A stretch of DNA of 64,000 bases from Planctomycetaceae bacterium (lineage in GTDB: Bacteria > Planctomycetota > Planctomycetia > Pirellulales > Pirellulaceae): NCBI GenBank assembly GCA_020638995.1, contig JACKHM010000002.1, positions 186,001 to 250,000 on the forward strand. Reading direction: 5' to 3'. Every line of letters begins with the position of its first letter. Position 1 is the stretch's first letter. The translations under genes and the position numbers were made by a program. The notes under the pieces are model-generated. The model saw only the letters and a program-made list of their open reading frames with translations. It was not told where the DNA came from and ran no database searches. Positions 44,276 to 53,603 of this stretch are shown one piece after another.

Positions 44276-44499
44276 CGCATGAGAGCCGTCGAGGCAAGTA
44301 GACACGACCGGTTGCACCAATTGGTTTGCATGTTTTTAAAAGCGTACGCGTCTCTGCCTGCCCATCCGTTCACATGAGACGACCTCCTAATATAGCTCCC
44401 ATATTGCGTGTTTTCTACGAAAAGATGCCGGCGAGTCTGACCCGAACTGACCTCGCTTTTAGTGATGTGCGGCGTCGAAGTGGGCGTGCAACCCTTTTG

Positions 44500-47400
44500 C
44501 TAGTCGGAGTTTGCAGATGTACCTGGATTCGCCAACATTGGCTCGACGAGCGTGCGAAGTCGTACGAGCTGTGTTCGACCGGGAGCATTCAGTTCCATCC
44601 TTGTAACTGCTTGCTGGAACCGATTGCGAGCTTCGTCCAGATCGCCCTCGGCGTTACGCTTTGCCAAAGCGAAGGCCAACCAAAACTCGTGAGTCGAACC
44701 GCCACGCGGACCGAGCTTCTCGACGGATCCTAGAGCTTCGATGGATTCGTCATATCGCCCGAACTGGGCGTAGGCACTTCCTAAGGTCGACAGGAAACGG
44801 GCATTTTCCGGGGCTACGACAGTCGCTTGGCGCGCGGCCTCAATAGCGACGTCGCCTGACACCAGCATCGGATCGCGGCAAGAAACGATTAGCCGCGCGA
44901 GATTGTTGAGGAATTCCGGCTGGTCTTTTAGCGTCATCCTCAGTTGAACGGCCTGCTCGAAATAGCCACTGGCAGCTGCTTGATCTTCCATTTGCCAACC
45001 GAGATCAGCAAGATACGAGTAGGTCCACGCCAAACCGTTGGAATACGAAGTGTTTCCGGGGTTCGCATCGGCCAAGAGTCCAAACGAAGCAGCAGCCTGA
45101 TTCAATGTCGCCAAGGCCGCATCATAATCGCTGGACTTTTGGTAGATCGTCCCCAAGACGCTCCAGCATGCAGCTCGCTGTGATTCGTAACCCGTCGCGA
45201 AATCTGGATCGCTCTCGATCAACAAGTCCAACCGCTCAACCGCATCACCAATATGTAGGATGGCTTCGTCTTCATGACCAAGGTCGCTAAGGATACGCCC
45301 CAATGTGGCCTGTTCGAGCGCCCATTCTTCATGATATCTGGCAAGCGGCACCTGAGAGTTTAACAAAGCGTCGGTGATCTCGATTGACTTTGTAATTGCT
45401 TCGAGTGCAGCTTGATTATCTCCCAAAGCGTTCAGGTACATGGCGAGTTCACGCTCGGTAGCGGCGACTCTTTCACGATACAAAGGCACGTCCGGTCTGC
45501 TCGTGAGGAGCAAGTCATAGTCACCGAGCGCAGCGGTGTACATCGACAACTCGTCCCGGTCGCGACCGGACGTCCTATATGCCGCGGCAAGATTCAGCCG
45601 CGTTGTCGCAAGCGATTCGAGATAGGGTGGGCGATCCGGAAACCTGTCGACCAGCGTCCGATAGAGTTCCATCGCCTCTTGAGCGAGGGTAATCGCGGCA
45701 CCGTTATTTCCCGAACTGATCAATACATTCGCAATGTTGGTTTTTGTCATTGCCATCCCAGCGACAAATTCCGGCTTTTCGCTGTCTTCAGCAATCAGCT
45801 TCTCGAATTCCCGCTCAGCGGCTTCAAGTTGCGAGACTGCTTCTTCCGAATTCCCTTGTTTGCTCAGCAACATGGCGCGGTTCACGGCAACGCCGGTGCG
45901 TTCGTAATTTAGAGATCGCTCGCCACCGAGTTCCAGTATTCGCTGATAAACTCGAAGCGAGTCGTCATAGAACTGCAACGAAGTTTCGTAGTCTCCCAAG
46001 TCGGAATGCAACACGCCCAACTTCGCTTTGGCAGACGCCAATTGAACGAGCGGTTCCGTCGAACCCGAATCCATATCGGCCAGCCTCTGCATTCGCGTTG
46101 CAACCTCTTCGTAGGTCGATTCCGCTAAGTCATATTTTGACAATCCCCGAAATACATCGCCAAGACGAACCATAGCTCGCGCTGTCGCAGCTTGCAGTTC
46201 CGGGTCGCCTTCCATGTCGGTTGTGAATTGCTCGTAGCGTTCAACTGCCTGTGTCAATAACTGCTCACGAAGTGCTTGCATGCCCGGAAAGTAGTTCAAT
46301 ACTTCGCTGACCCCGGTCATCATCGAATCGACCGTATCGCGAGCCTCTTGAAAACGGCGCAACGCCTCGGCTTTGGCAAGCTTTTCAGCATTCAGTGACT
46401 CGTTTGCTCGATTCTTAGCGTCTCGTTCAGCTCGCCTTGAATGTTCCACAAGAATGATCGCTGCGACCGACACGCAGGTCACGATCATCAGCGACGCGGC
46501 AATGGCACGCGCCCACGTGCGATGGCGTCTCAACCACCGTCCCACGCGCATCGAGAGCGGCTCGGGGTAACATTCAATCGGCTCGTCCGCCAGCCATCGG
46601 CGAATATCCTCCGCCAATTCGCTCGCTTTGGCATATCGCTGCGATCGCTTCTTCGCCATCGCCTTCGCGCAGATCGCGTCGAGCACGGGATGCACATTCG
46701 AATTCTCAGCTCGCACGCGCGGAGTCGGTTCGTTCAGGATCTGAGAACGCACATCGCGAGTCGAAGTACCGCGATGCGGATGATCTCCTGTGAGAATCGA
46801 AAACAAGATCGCGCCGAGACCATAGATGTCGGTTCGCGCGTCGATCTTGTCAATTCGTCCCGCGGCTTGTTCGGGTGCCATATACGGGAGCGTTCCTAGT
46901 ACGGCACCTTGTGTCGTAGCGTCGATGCCAACGTCGTCGGTAACGGAAATCGGGCCGCTTTCGAGCAAGTCTTCGTCATCGTCATCCGGTTGGTCGATCA
47001 TTTTGGCGAGCCCCCAGTCGAGGACTACAACTTCACCGAAAGCACCAACCATCACATTGCTGGGTTTTAAGTCGCGATGCAGCACGCCTCGCGAGTGCGC
47101 ATAGCCAATTGCATTGCAAATGGCGATAAAGGCGCTAAGCAGTTCGCGTAATTCCAATTCCGTCGCCCGGCCCTCACGCCGATGGCGGTGATAGGCATCA
47201 ATGGCATCCCGAAAAGTGTCGCCTCGCACGAACCGCATCGTGTAAAAGGAACGCGACGAGTTCGGCCCGCCAACCAACTCGTAAACGGGAACGATGTTGG
47301 GGTGTTCGAGTTGGCTCGTGATCTGAGCTTCCTTTGCGAACCGCTTAGTGGCGTTACCGCTTGATTCACGCTCAGGACGAATCTCCTTCAAGGCAACCTG

Positions 47401-47910
47401 CCGATTCAGTCGTTGATCATGAGCCTGCCAAACGCGTCCGATTCCGCCCTCGCCATGCATTTTCGTCAACGAATATCTCGAACGTTCCGCCGTTGCTTCG
47501 TATTGCAACGTCTCCATCTGCGAGTAGCCCGCCGGCACAGCGCCAGTCGGATTCGAGGACTGCTGGCCTTGAGACTTTGCTGAGCTGTCGATCGTCGATT
47601 CGAGTTGTCCCGATGCACTCGGCGGTTTGGGCATCTCGCCCGTCGCTTCCATGACAAGCGACTTATGCGCATCGCCCGCATACTTTTCGATCTTTCTGGC
47701 GACCAAGCGACTGACCTCGTCGGCGTCTTCCGTCGATATCCAGGATCGCGCCACCAAGATCTCTGCAAGCGTTCCTTGTTTCGCGACTGCCCACGCGGCA
47801 CAAGCCTCGGTGAACTGCGTCGAGTCGATATGTCCGAGTTGAAGGGCGAGTATGCCGAACAACAAGTTTCGATCTGTATCCACGCTTTCACTCGTTGAAA
47901 GACCTAACAC
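44500..47910 (-). CDS. Membrane serine/threonine protein kinase with TPR repeats
   Basis: The 1136-residue protein starts with a helical domain of about 80 residues (RNLLFGILALQLGHIDSTQF), common in planctomycete kinases, then a linker and a Hanks-type kinase domain: glycine loop GEGGIGRVWQ (153-162), Lys175, HRDLKPSNVM, DWGLAK in place of DFG, and GTLPYMAPEQA. A membrane segment follows (WARAIAASLMIVTCVSVAAI). The extracytoplasmic part of about 650 residues is built of TPR helix pairs (ASAKAKLGVLHSDLGDYETSL and many more). It probably senses a protein or signal outside the membrane and phosphorylates cytoplasmic targets. The start is GTG 47910, or GTG 47883. It ends 180 bases before the protease frame begins. 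Confidence 0.92.
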   Translation of the reverse strand: MLGLSTSESVDTDRNLLFGILALQLGHIDSTQFTEACAAWAVAKQGTLAEILVARSWISTEDADEVSRLVARKIEKYAGDAHKSLVMEATGEMPKPPSASGQLESTIDSSAKSQGQQSSNPTGAVPAGYSQMETLQYEATAERSRYSLTKMHGEGGIGRVWQAHDQRLNRQVALKEIRPERESSGNATKRFAKEAQITSQLEHPNIVPVYELVGGPNSSRSFYTMRFVRGDTFRDAIDAYHRHRREGRATELELRELLSAFIAICNAIGYAHSRGVLHRDLKPSNVMVGAFGEVVVLDWGLAKMIDQPDDDDEDLLESGPISVTDDVGIDATTQGAVLGTLPYMAPEQAAGRIDKIDARTDIYGLGAILFSILTGDHPHRGTSTRDVRSQILNEPTPRVRAENSNVHPVLDAICAKAMAKKRSQRYAKASELAEDIRRWLADEPIECYPEPLSMRVGRWLRRHRTWARAIAASLMIVTCVSVAAIILVEHSRRAERDAKNRANESLNAEKLAKAEALRRFQEARDTVDSMMTGVSEVLNYFPGMQALREQLLTQAVERYEQFTTDMEGDPELQAATARAMVRLGDVFRGLSKYDLAESTYEEVATRMQRLADMDSGSTEPLVQLASAKAKLGVLHSDLGDYETSLQFYDDSLRVYQRILELGGERSLNYERTGVAVNRAMLLSKQGNSEEAVSQLEAAEREFEKLIAEDSEKPEFVAGMAMTKTNIANVLISSGNNGAAITLAQEAMELYRTLVDRFPDRPPYLESLATTRLNLAAAYRTSGRDRDELSMYTAALGDYDLLLTSRPDVPLYRERVAATERELAMYLNALGDNQAALEAITKSIEITDALLNSQVPLARYHEEWALEQATLGRILSDLGHEDEAILHIGDAVERLDLLIESDPDFATGYESQRAACWSVLGTIYQKSSDYDAALATLNQAAASFGLLADANPGNTSYSNGLAWTYSYLADLGWQMEDQAAASGYFEQAVQLRMTLKDQPEFLNNLARLIVSCRDPMLVSGDVAIEAARQATVVAPENARFLSTLGSAYAQFGRYDESIEALGSVEKLGPRGGSTHEFWLAFALAKRNAEGDLDEARNRFQQAVTRMELNAPGRTQLVRLRTLVEPMLANPGTSANSD

Positions 47911-48030
47911 CTGAAACCGCGAACTGCACGGAACCTTGCAATTGTAACAGCTTGAATTCGTGCGATCTAACGGAAGCAGCGTCGTCTAGCTTGCCGATTG
48001 CGCGGCTGGCCGCGCCATACTTCTAAACTT

Positions 48031-49446
48031 CTAACGTCTGACGCTAGGTACGACGATCGCAGACCCGCAAGCCGTGCATTTGACTTTTCGCCCGGCCAAA
48101 TCTCGTGTCGCGACGAATTGCTGTCCGCACGAGCAGCTAACTTCAATTTGAGGTGTGACTACCTGTGATCCGCCGGGCACGGGCACCGTAATTGGTCGCG
48201 TACACATCGGACACTTTACCACTTTGCCGGCTAAGTCTTCGTTAGCCATGAACTGTTGCCCACAATGACGGCAAGTCGCTTCGATCCGAACTGGGCCGGG
48301 CAGCGAAATTGGATTGCTGCATCGCGGACAACGCACCGTCTTGCCTGCCATTTCCTTCTTCGCGACGAGTCGTTGACCACACAGGCAAGTTGCCGAGATG
48401 TTCGTTGTGTTTAACTTCAAGCCTGCGTCGGTGTCCGTTCCTGACTTTTTTCTTTCGCCAACTTTTGGCCCCGTTCGTTCGAGCTTAGCTTTGGTCTCGT
48501 CCTCGGGCTTCGATTTCAGAAACTCCATCAAGTCGTTAGCCATCGCCAACATCGACGAGTAACGATCTTTCGGCTTTTTTGCCATTGCTTTCGTGCAGAT
48601 CGCGGCGAGCCGTGAACTCATGTCGGGGCGATGCTTCAGAGGGCTATCGGGTTCCTTCGCGAGAATTTGGCCGATGATCGCAGCGACCGATCCCTGAAAT
48701 GGCAAATTGCCGGTGAGTAGTTCGTAGAGAATGATACCCAAGCTATAGATGTCGCTGTGCGGGCCGAGCTTGTCAGATTTTCCCTCGATTTGCTCGGGCG
48801 ACATGTAGGCTGGCGAACCGAGGATCGCGCCATCGCGGGTCAGTCTCGCATCGTCGTCTTCGTCAATCTGCCGCGCCAAACCGAAGTCCATCACAATCGG
48901 CTCGTTGCGTGGGTCGATCATGATGTTGCCGGGCTTCACGTCTCGGTGTACCAAGCCGTTGATGTGTGCTTCGTGGAGCGCCAAGGCGATTTTGCGTACG
49001 ACATTCGCAACATTGCGGTCACGCTGCGGCTTCTCGGGGTTCACAAAGTCTTGCAGTGTATGGCCAGCGATGTAAGCCATCGTCATAAAGTGAGTCCCGT
49101 CGGTCTCGCCAACGTCGAACACTTGACAGATGTTGGGATGGTTCAGTGTCGCAGCGGACCTTGCCTCTCGAAGAAACCGATCGATGTGCTTCGACTCGGA
49201 CTTCGCGTCGAACTTGGGAATCTTGAGTGCGACCTTACGATCAAGCTGCGTATCGTGAGCCAGATAGACGGATCCCATTGCGCCTTCACCAAGCGTCTTC
49301 AGGATCTTGTAGCGTCCAAACGTATCGCCCGGCATCCGAACTTTCGGCTTCTGCCCGAAGGACGCGTCCGCGCCGACCCCCAGCATCGCTGTTTCGCCGA
49401 TGCCTGCGGAGTCGGTGCTCGCTTGCTCGCGGTCAGTTGGTTCCAC
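48031..49446 (-). CDS. Serine/threonine protein kinase with three zinc-ribbon repeats
   Basis: The 471-residue protein (GTG start, GAGG five bases upstream) has a kinase domain at about 45-320: GEGAMGSVYLA, Lys75, VHRDVKPGNIMID, DFGLARQ and GSPAYMSPEQIEG. After a charged linker, the last ~120 residues are three similar cysteine units of the type CxCGQxxxA...AGKxVxCPxC (TCLCGQRLVAKKEMAGKTV; CRHCGQQFMANEDLAGKVV; CSCGQQFVATRDLAGRKV), each likely binding one zinc. There is no membrane segment. The repeats probably bind a partner or the substrate. It is followed by the larger kinase gene 120 bases downstream on the same strand. Confidence 0.93.
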   Translation of the reverse strand: MEPTDREQASTDSAGIGETAMLGVGADASFGQKPKVRMPGDTFGRYKILKTLGEGAMGSVYLAHDTQLDRKVALKIPKFDAKSESKHIDRFLREARSAATLNHPNICQVFDVGETDGTHFMTMAYIAGHTLQDFVNPEKPQRDRNVANVVRKIALALHEAHINGLVHRDVKPGNIMIDPRNEPIVMDFGLARQIDEDDDARLTRDGAILGSPAYMSPEQIEGKSDKLGPHSDIYSLGIILYELLTGNLPFQGSVAAIIGQILAKEPDSPLKHRPDMSSRLAAICTKAMAKKPKDRYSSMLAMANDLMEFLKSKPEDETKAKLERTGPKVGERKKSGTDTDAGLKLNTTNISATCLCGQRLVAKKEMAGKTVRCPRCSNPISLPGPVRIEATCRHCGQQFMANEDLAGKVVKCPMCTRPITVPVPGGSQVVTPQIEVSCSCGQQFVATRDLAGRKVKCTACGSAIVVPSVRR

Positions 49447-49828
49447 CAGGGCCTCTCAATGTCAGCCGAATCTACACTTGCAATTCGCCAGAGTTGGCAG
49501 ACGTTGGACGTGTACACCCTCCCTCTCCTGGGTCGGGCGTGTCAATTCGCCATGTGCGCAACTGCTCAAGTTAGTCCCTCAATGATAATGTCAAACGGTC
49601 CTTTGTGCATCTAGGTAAATACGGTTTCTGTATGACTTTGGTTCCGGGGGCCCGTCGTCGGATGTTGGTGCAGGCCCACGTTGCAGGTTACCGGCATGGG
49701 TTACCCAAATCGAAGAAGTGCATTCTTTTTCTGGTTTTCCCTTGATACTTGACGCATCTTCCTCATTCGATAGATTCGGCGCGTTCTGTGCTATCTAACA
49801 GGAAGTGAATTTAAGGAGGAGTGACTGG
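49447..49828. other. Intergenic region between kinase gene and small secreted gene
   Basis: About 380 bases between divergent genes. It must hold the promoters of the minus-strand kinase and of the plus-strand small gene. The last 20 bases carry a strong ribosome site (AAGGAGGAG) for ATG 49829. I see no other gene, repeat or clear promoter consensus. Confidence 0.5.
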
Positions 49829-50176
49829 ATGAACAGACGTATTAAAGCTCTGTTGGTCGTAGTAATTGCTACGACGAGCCTATCAGGGGAGGTGTTGGGA
49901 GCGCGACGCAGTCGTGTCTCGACGTGATCGGGGCCAGCGTGCGCGGTGGTCACCGCCCCTCAAACCGCTCCAGTAACCCCTGTGTCGGTGCTCATGCCTT
50001 TGATTTTGCCAGGCGAATCGTTGAATGGAGTCGATGCAGCACCTGATGGCGCTGAACAAGTCGACGTCGAAACGACAGAATTGCATGATGCCGTCACAGC
50101 TCCGGTAGCTAGTCAAACCCGGACGACTTACCAACCACCCAACCGAACCTACCGCTTTCGTCTTTTCCGTCGTTAA
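49829..50176 (+). pseudogene. Small secreted protein gene broken by an in-frame TGA
   Basis: ATG 49829 lies 7 bases behind a strong AAGGAGGAG site and opens a signal peptide (MNRRIKALLVVVIATTSLSG) followed by EVLGARRSRVST. A TGA stops it at 49925-49927. The same frame then stays open for 82 codons to a TAA at 50174-50176, with SGPACAVVTAPQTAPVTPVSV at its start and a C-terminus YQPPNRTYRFRLFRR that looks like the end of a small basic secreted protein. No frame change is needed, only one stop codon. This may be a recent nonsense mutation, a sequencing error, or a 32-residue peptide followed by chance frame. I do not know the family. Confidence 0.5.
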
Positions 50177-50281
50177 TCGATGGGGAATGACGCCCACCTA
50201 CCGCACCGCAATTTAGACGCGTGCATCCACCCACCTGATTGTTTATGCTCTTGTTTAAGTAGGAAAGACTAACGTCACCTA

Positions 50282-50313
50282 CCAATCCGCCGTGTGTCCA
50301 ATCCGCCGTGTGT
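50282..50313 (+). repeat. Tandem duplication of 16 bases
   Basis: CCAATCCGCCGTGTGT occurs twice back to back (50282-50297 and 50298-50313), ending 14 bases before the ATG of the pectate-lyase-like gene. It sits in the presumed 5' leader. It may be a slippage product. Confidence 0.85.
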
Positions 50314-50327
50314 TGAGGAGAGCGTTG

Positions 50328-51785
50328 ATGAACTTTCGAGTGGCGGTTTCTTTGCTTGCGCTTGGTGTATGTAGCGGTTGGATGGCGTTTCGTCCCTGCT
50401 CGGCGGTCGAACCGCCGACCCGGGACGAGGCAGCGCGGGCGTTGCGAACGGCGGTCACTTTTTTTCGCAATGAAGTTTCTACCAGTGGCGGCTACCTCTG
50501 GCAGTACAGTTCTGATCTGACTCGCCAGGAAGGCGAAAACCAAGCTTCGAATACAACCGCTTGGGTGCAACCACCCGGAACTCCGACGGTGGGCGGAGCG
50601 TATTTGTTCGCTCACGAAGCGACGGGCGACCCGTTATGCCTGGAGGCAGCTCGCGAGACCGCACTGGCACTTGTGCGGGGACAGCTAAAATCCGGCGGCT
50701 GGGATTACCGCATCGAGTTTGATTCAAAGAATCGCGCCGCGTATGCCTATCGGCTTGAGGGCGGATCAGGCAAAGCAAAAAACGTCACGACACTTGATGA
50801 CAATACGACACAGGCGGCCCTGCGTTATCTAATGCATACGGATAAAGCACTGGGCTTTAAAGACAAGCAAATTCACGAGTCGGTCGAGTTTGCTTTGACG
50901 AGTTTGCTTGCCGCTCAGTATCCCAACGGTGCCTGGCCGCAGCGATTCAGCGACCCGCCAAGTCCATCAGAGTTTCCTATCCTCAAGGCGAACTACCCGG
51001 AATCGTGGCCTCGCGATTATCCCAAGCAAGACTATCGCAGCTACTATACGTTTAACGACAATTCCATCGCCGATACGATCGCGACCATGTTTGAGGCTGG
51101 TCGCATCTATGGCAAGTCAAAGTACAACGACGCCGCGAAGAAGGCTGGCGACTTCATTTTGCTTGCTCAAATGCCCGAACCACAACCGGCTTGGGCACAA
51201 CAATACAACGCTGAAATGCAGCCCGCCTGGGCCCGACGCTTCGAACCCGCTTCTGTGACCGGCGGCGAGTCGCAGGGGATATTGCGAATACTAATGTCGA
51301 TCTATCGCGAATCGGGAGACAAGAAATATCTGGAACCGATCCCGCGCGCCATCAAATATCTGCGGTCGTCTCAGTTGCCCGACGGTCAACTCGCAAGGTT
51401 CTATGAGCTGAAATCCAACCGGTCGCTCTATTTCACCAAAACGTACGTCTTAACTTATGACGACAGCGATCTTCCCACGCATTATGGCTTCAAGATTGGT
51501 TCCAAGCTCGATTCCATCGAATCTGAGTATCAACGCCTTCTTAAGACTCCCCCAGAAAAGTTGAAGCCTCGCGATTCGAAGCCCTCGTACAAAATGAGCC
51601 GTTCGCTCGCAGAGCAAACGCGAGAGGCGGTTGACACACTCGACCAGCGCGGAGCGTGGGTTGAACCAGGTACGCTTCGGGCGTACGGCGACGACGATCC
51701 GACGAAGCAAGTTATCGACACTCGTACCTTTGTGAAAAACGTCGAAACGCTCAGCAAGTTCATTGCAGCCAGCAAAGATAATTAG
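50328..51785 (+). CDS. Pectate-lyase-like secreted protein (PelA/PL10-type)
   Basis: ATG 50328 follows GAGGAG; the product has 485 residues with a signal peptide (RVAVSLLALGVCSGWMAF). The segments TSGGYLWQYSSDL, LKSGGWDYRIEF, TLDDNTTQAALRYLM, AQYPNGAWPQRFSDPP and YTFNDNSIADTIATM match alpha/alpha-toroid polysaccharide lyases of the pectic-acid-lyase type, where the DDxxTQxxL and YxxNDN regions line the active site. It is probably exported and acts on polyuronate or a related algal polysaccharide. The beta-helix gene starts 21 bases downstream, so the two form an operon. Confidence 0.85.
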   Translation: MNFRVAVSLLALGVCSGWMAFRPCSAVEPPTRDEAARALRTAVTFFRNEVSTSGGYLWQYSSDLTRQEGENQASNTTAWVQPPGTPTVGGAYLFAHEATGDPLCLEAARETALALVRGQLKSGGWDYRIEFDSKNRAAYAYRLEGGSGKAKNVTTLDDNTTQAALRYLMHTDKALGFKDKQIHESVEFALTSLLAAQYPNGAWPQRFSDPPSPSEFPILKANYPESWPRDYPKQDYRSYYTFNDNSIADTIATMFEAGRIYGKSKYNDAAKKAGDFILLAQMPEPQPAWAQQYNAEMQPAWARRFEPASVTGGESQGILRILMSIYRESGDKKYLEPIPRAIKYLRSSQLPDGQLARFYELKSNRSLYFTKTYVLTYDDSDLPTHYGFKIGSKLDSIESEYQRLLKTPPEKLKPRDSKPSYKMSRSLAEQTREAVDTLDQRGAWVEPGTLRAYGDDDPTKQVIDTRTFVKNVETLSKFIAASKDN

Positions 51786-51806
51786 AGCGGAAAACGGTAG
51801 TGTCCG

Positions 51807-53174
51807 ATGTCAATTGCAAAGAACTTTGGCGCAGTGGGAGACGGGCACACCGACGACACTGCCGCGTTGCAGCACGCTGTCGACGATGGCGACGGCGTGC
51901 TCGAGTTGTCTAAAGGCACTTACCGCATCTCGCGGTCGATAGTGCTCGACTCTCGGAAGCATGGTTATCTGGGAGTTCGCGGCGAGCAGGGGACGGCTAG
52001 AATCGTGATGGCCGGGGCGGGACCTGCACTTCAAATCGTTGGCGACCATCAAGGGACGGCGACTCCGGCCAGCTTCACTCCACAGACCTGGGACCGCGAA
52101 AGAATGCCAATCGTGTCGGGACTGGAAATTCTCGGCGAACATTCGGAAGCCGATGGCATTCAGTTGTCACGCACGATGCAGGCCACGATCCAAAACGTAC
52201 TTATACGAAGGTGCCGCTATGGCATTCATCTTGTCGACAGAAATCGCAATTTTGTTCTGAACGCGTCACATATCTACGATTGTCACGATACCGGTGTATT
52301 CTTTGATCAGTGCAATCTTCATCAGGTGATCATCGCCGCCAATCACATCAGCTACTGCAAACGTGCTGGTATTCGGCAACTCAATGGTGACGTCCATAAC
52401 ATTCAGATCACAGGCAATGACATCGAATACAACTCCGGTTACGAAGACATCGGCCAGGGATACAGCGGCGAAATCGTACTCGAAGCCCCAGACGGCATCA
52501 TCAGCGAGTACACAATTGCCAGCAACACGATTCAAGCCACACTCGATGCACCCGGTGCCAACATCGTCATTCTTGGCAAGGCAGAAGATCCGCCAAGTGG
52601 TATCCGCTTGGTAGCGATTACGGGCAACGTCCTTGGTAGTCGCGAACGTAACATCCTCATTGAACAGGGTTCTCGCATCAGCATCACGGGCAACACGATC
52701 TACGGTGGCCAAGCACTTAATTGCGAATTCCGCTCCAGCCGCTATATCACCTTTGGTTCGAACAGTTGCTTTAGCCGCCCCGCCAGTTACGCTAGCGAGA
52801 CGACGGACGGTGTCTTGCTGGACGGCTGCATCGGCTGCTCGCTCGTCGGTAATGTGTTGAACGATTGTCGACTTGGTGACGAAGAAGCTGGCGGGGCGAT
52901 TACGATCCGGAACTCCGTCAACATTGCGGTATCTGCGTGTCAGATCCTGAACTCGCATTTTCGCGGCATCGATATTGTGAATTCGCTTCGCTGCAGCATC
53001 GGCGGCAACACGATTCACGATACTGCACAAACCAAACGCATGGTCATGGCAGTACGCATTGCTGGTACCGGAACGGGAAACTGGGTTCACGGAAACTCAA
53101 TTACCCAGGGAACGCTAGGCGAGATCACGAGCGAGGAACCTTCGACCCGAATCGACGGGAATCATGTAATTTGA
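51807..53174 (+). CDS. Right-handed parallel beta-helix protein
   Basis: The 455-residue protein begins with KNFGAVGDGHTDDTAALQHAV, the start signature of the pectate-lyase-3/GH28-like beta-helix superfamily, then STKGTYRIS-type turns (ELSKGTYRISRSI). From about 100 on it has many 20-25 residue rungs with GN(T/V)I and hydrophobic patterns (ISITGNTIYGG, CSLVGNVLNDC, RCSIGGNTIHD). There is no clear signal peptide at ATG 51807. It likely binds or cleaves a polysaccharide with the preceding lyase-like protein. The active site cannot be assigned. Confidence 0.85.
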   Translation: MSIAKNFGAVGDGHTDDTAALQHAVDDGDGVLELSKGTYRISRSIVLDSRKHGYLGVRGEQGTARIVMAGAGPALQIVGDHQGTATPASFTPQTWDRERMPIVSGLEILGEHSEADGIQLSRTMQATIQNVLIRRCRYGIHLVDRNRNFVLNASHIYDCHDTGVFFDQCNLHQVIIAANHISYCKRAGIRQLNGDVHNIQITGNDIEYNSGYEDIGQGYSGEIVLEAPDGIISEYTIASNTIQATLDAPGANIVILGKAEDPPSGIRLVAITGNVLGSRERNILIEQGSRISITGNTIYGGQALNCEFRSSRYITFGSNSCFSRPASYASETTDGVLLDGCIGCSLVGNVLNDCRLGDEEAGGAITIRNSVNIAVSACQILNSHFRGIDIVNSLRCSIGGNTIHDTAQTKRMVMAVRIAGTGTGNWVHGNSITQGTLGEITSEEPSTRIDGNHVI

Positions 53175-53180
53175 ATCGTG

Positions 53181-53447
53181 CTACTCGTCTAGCTCGTCGC
53201 TTTCATCGCATTCGAGATCATTGGCCTGTTCTTCGAGTTGATGCAGTACTAATCTCGCCTTTTCGGCTTGCGATTGCCTAACAACGACTTGCACTTGCCC
53301 AGGTGCTTCGGCTTGAAATCCCGAGGTGTAAGAACCTGTGGTGGTAGTTTCGATGCCTTCCGATTCTAAGGCAGTAACGATGGCTCCTGCTTCAATGGCA
53401 TTTTCTGCGCAATAGACGATGGTAGGCGAATCTGGATCTGGCGTCAT
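53181..53447 (-). CDS. DUF2007-like small protein
   Basis: The 88-residue protein has the pattern of DUF2007 'putative signal-transducing' proteins: TIVYCAENAIEAGAIVTALESEGIE, a short glycine turn, then VQVVVRQSQAEKARLVLHQLE. The last 15 residues are a run of Asp and Glu. Function is unknown; the fold is ferredoxin-like in related proteins. It is convergent with the beta-helix gene (6 bases between stops). Confidence 0.75.
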   Translation of the reverse strand: MTPDPDSPTIVYCAENAIEAGAIVTALESEGIETTTTGSYTSGFQAEAPGQVQVVVRQSQAEKARLVLHQLEEQANDLECDESDELDE

Positions 53448-53603
53448 GGCAGTAGCTCCCGAAGACAGTTTTAGGTATACCGATCACGTTTGCCGCGGGT
53501 CGGTCCACGCGATCCCAGCGGAAAGTTTTTCAGCGAAATCGCTCGAAGCTATTTCGTGAGTCCGCGTTTAACGCGTCCCATTATAAACCAAAGCAATAAC
53601 TCG

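Noticed and set aside
49925..49927. TGA read as selenocysteine
   Set aside because: No selenoprotein family is recognised, the residue lies in a low-complexity stretch just after the signal peptide, and no SECIS-like hairpin was seen right after it.
52266..53090. A minus-strand open frame of 274 codons
   Set aside because: Antisense to the beta-helix gene; its repeats mirror the rungs of that protein.
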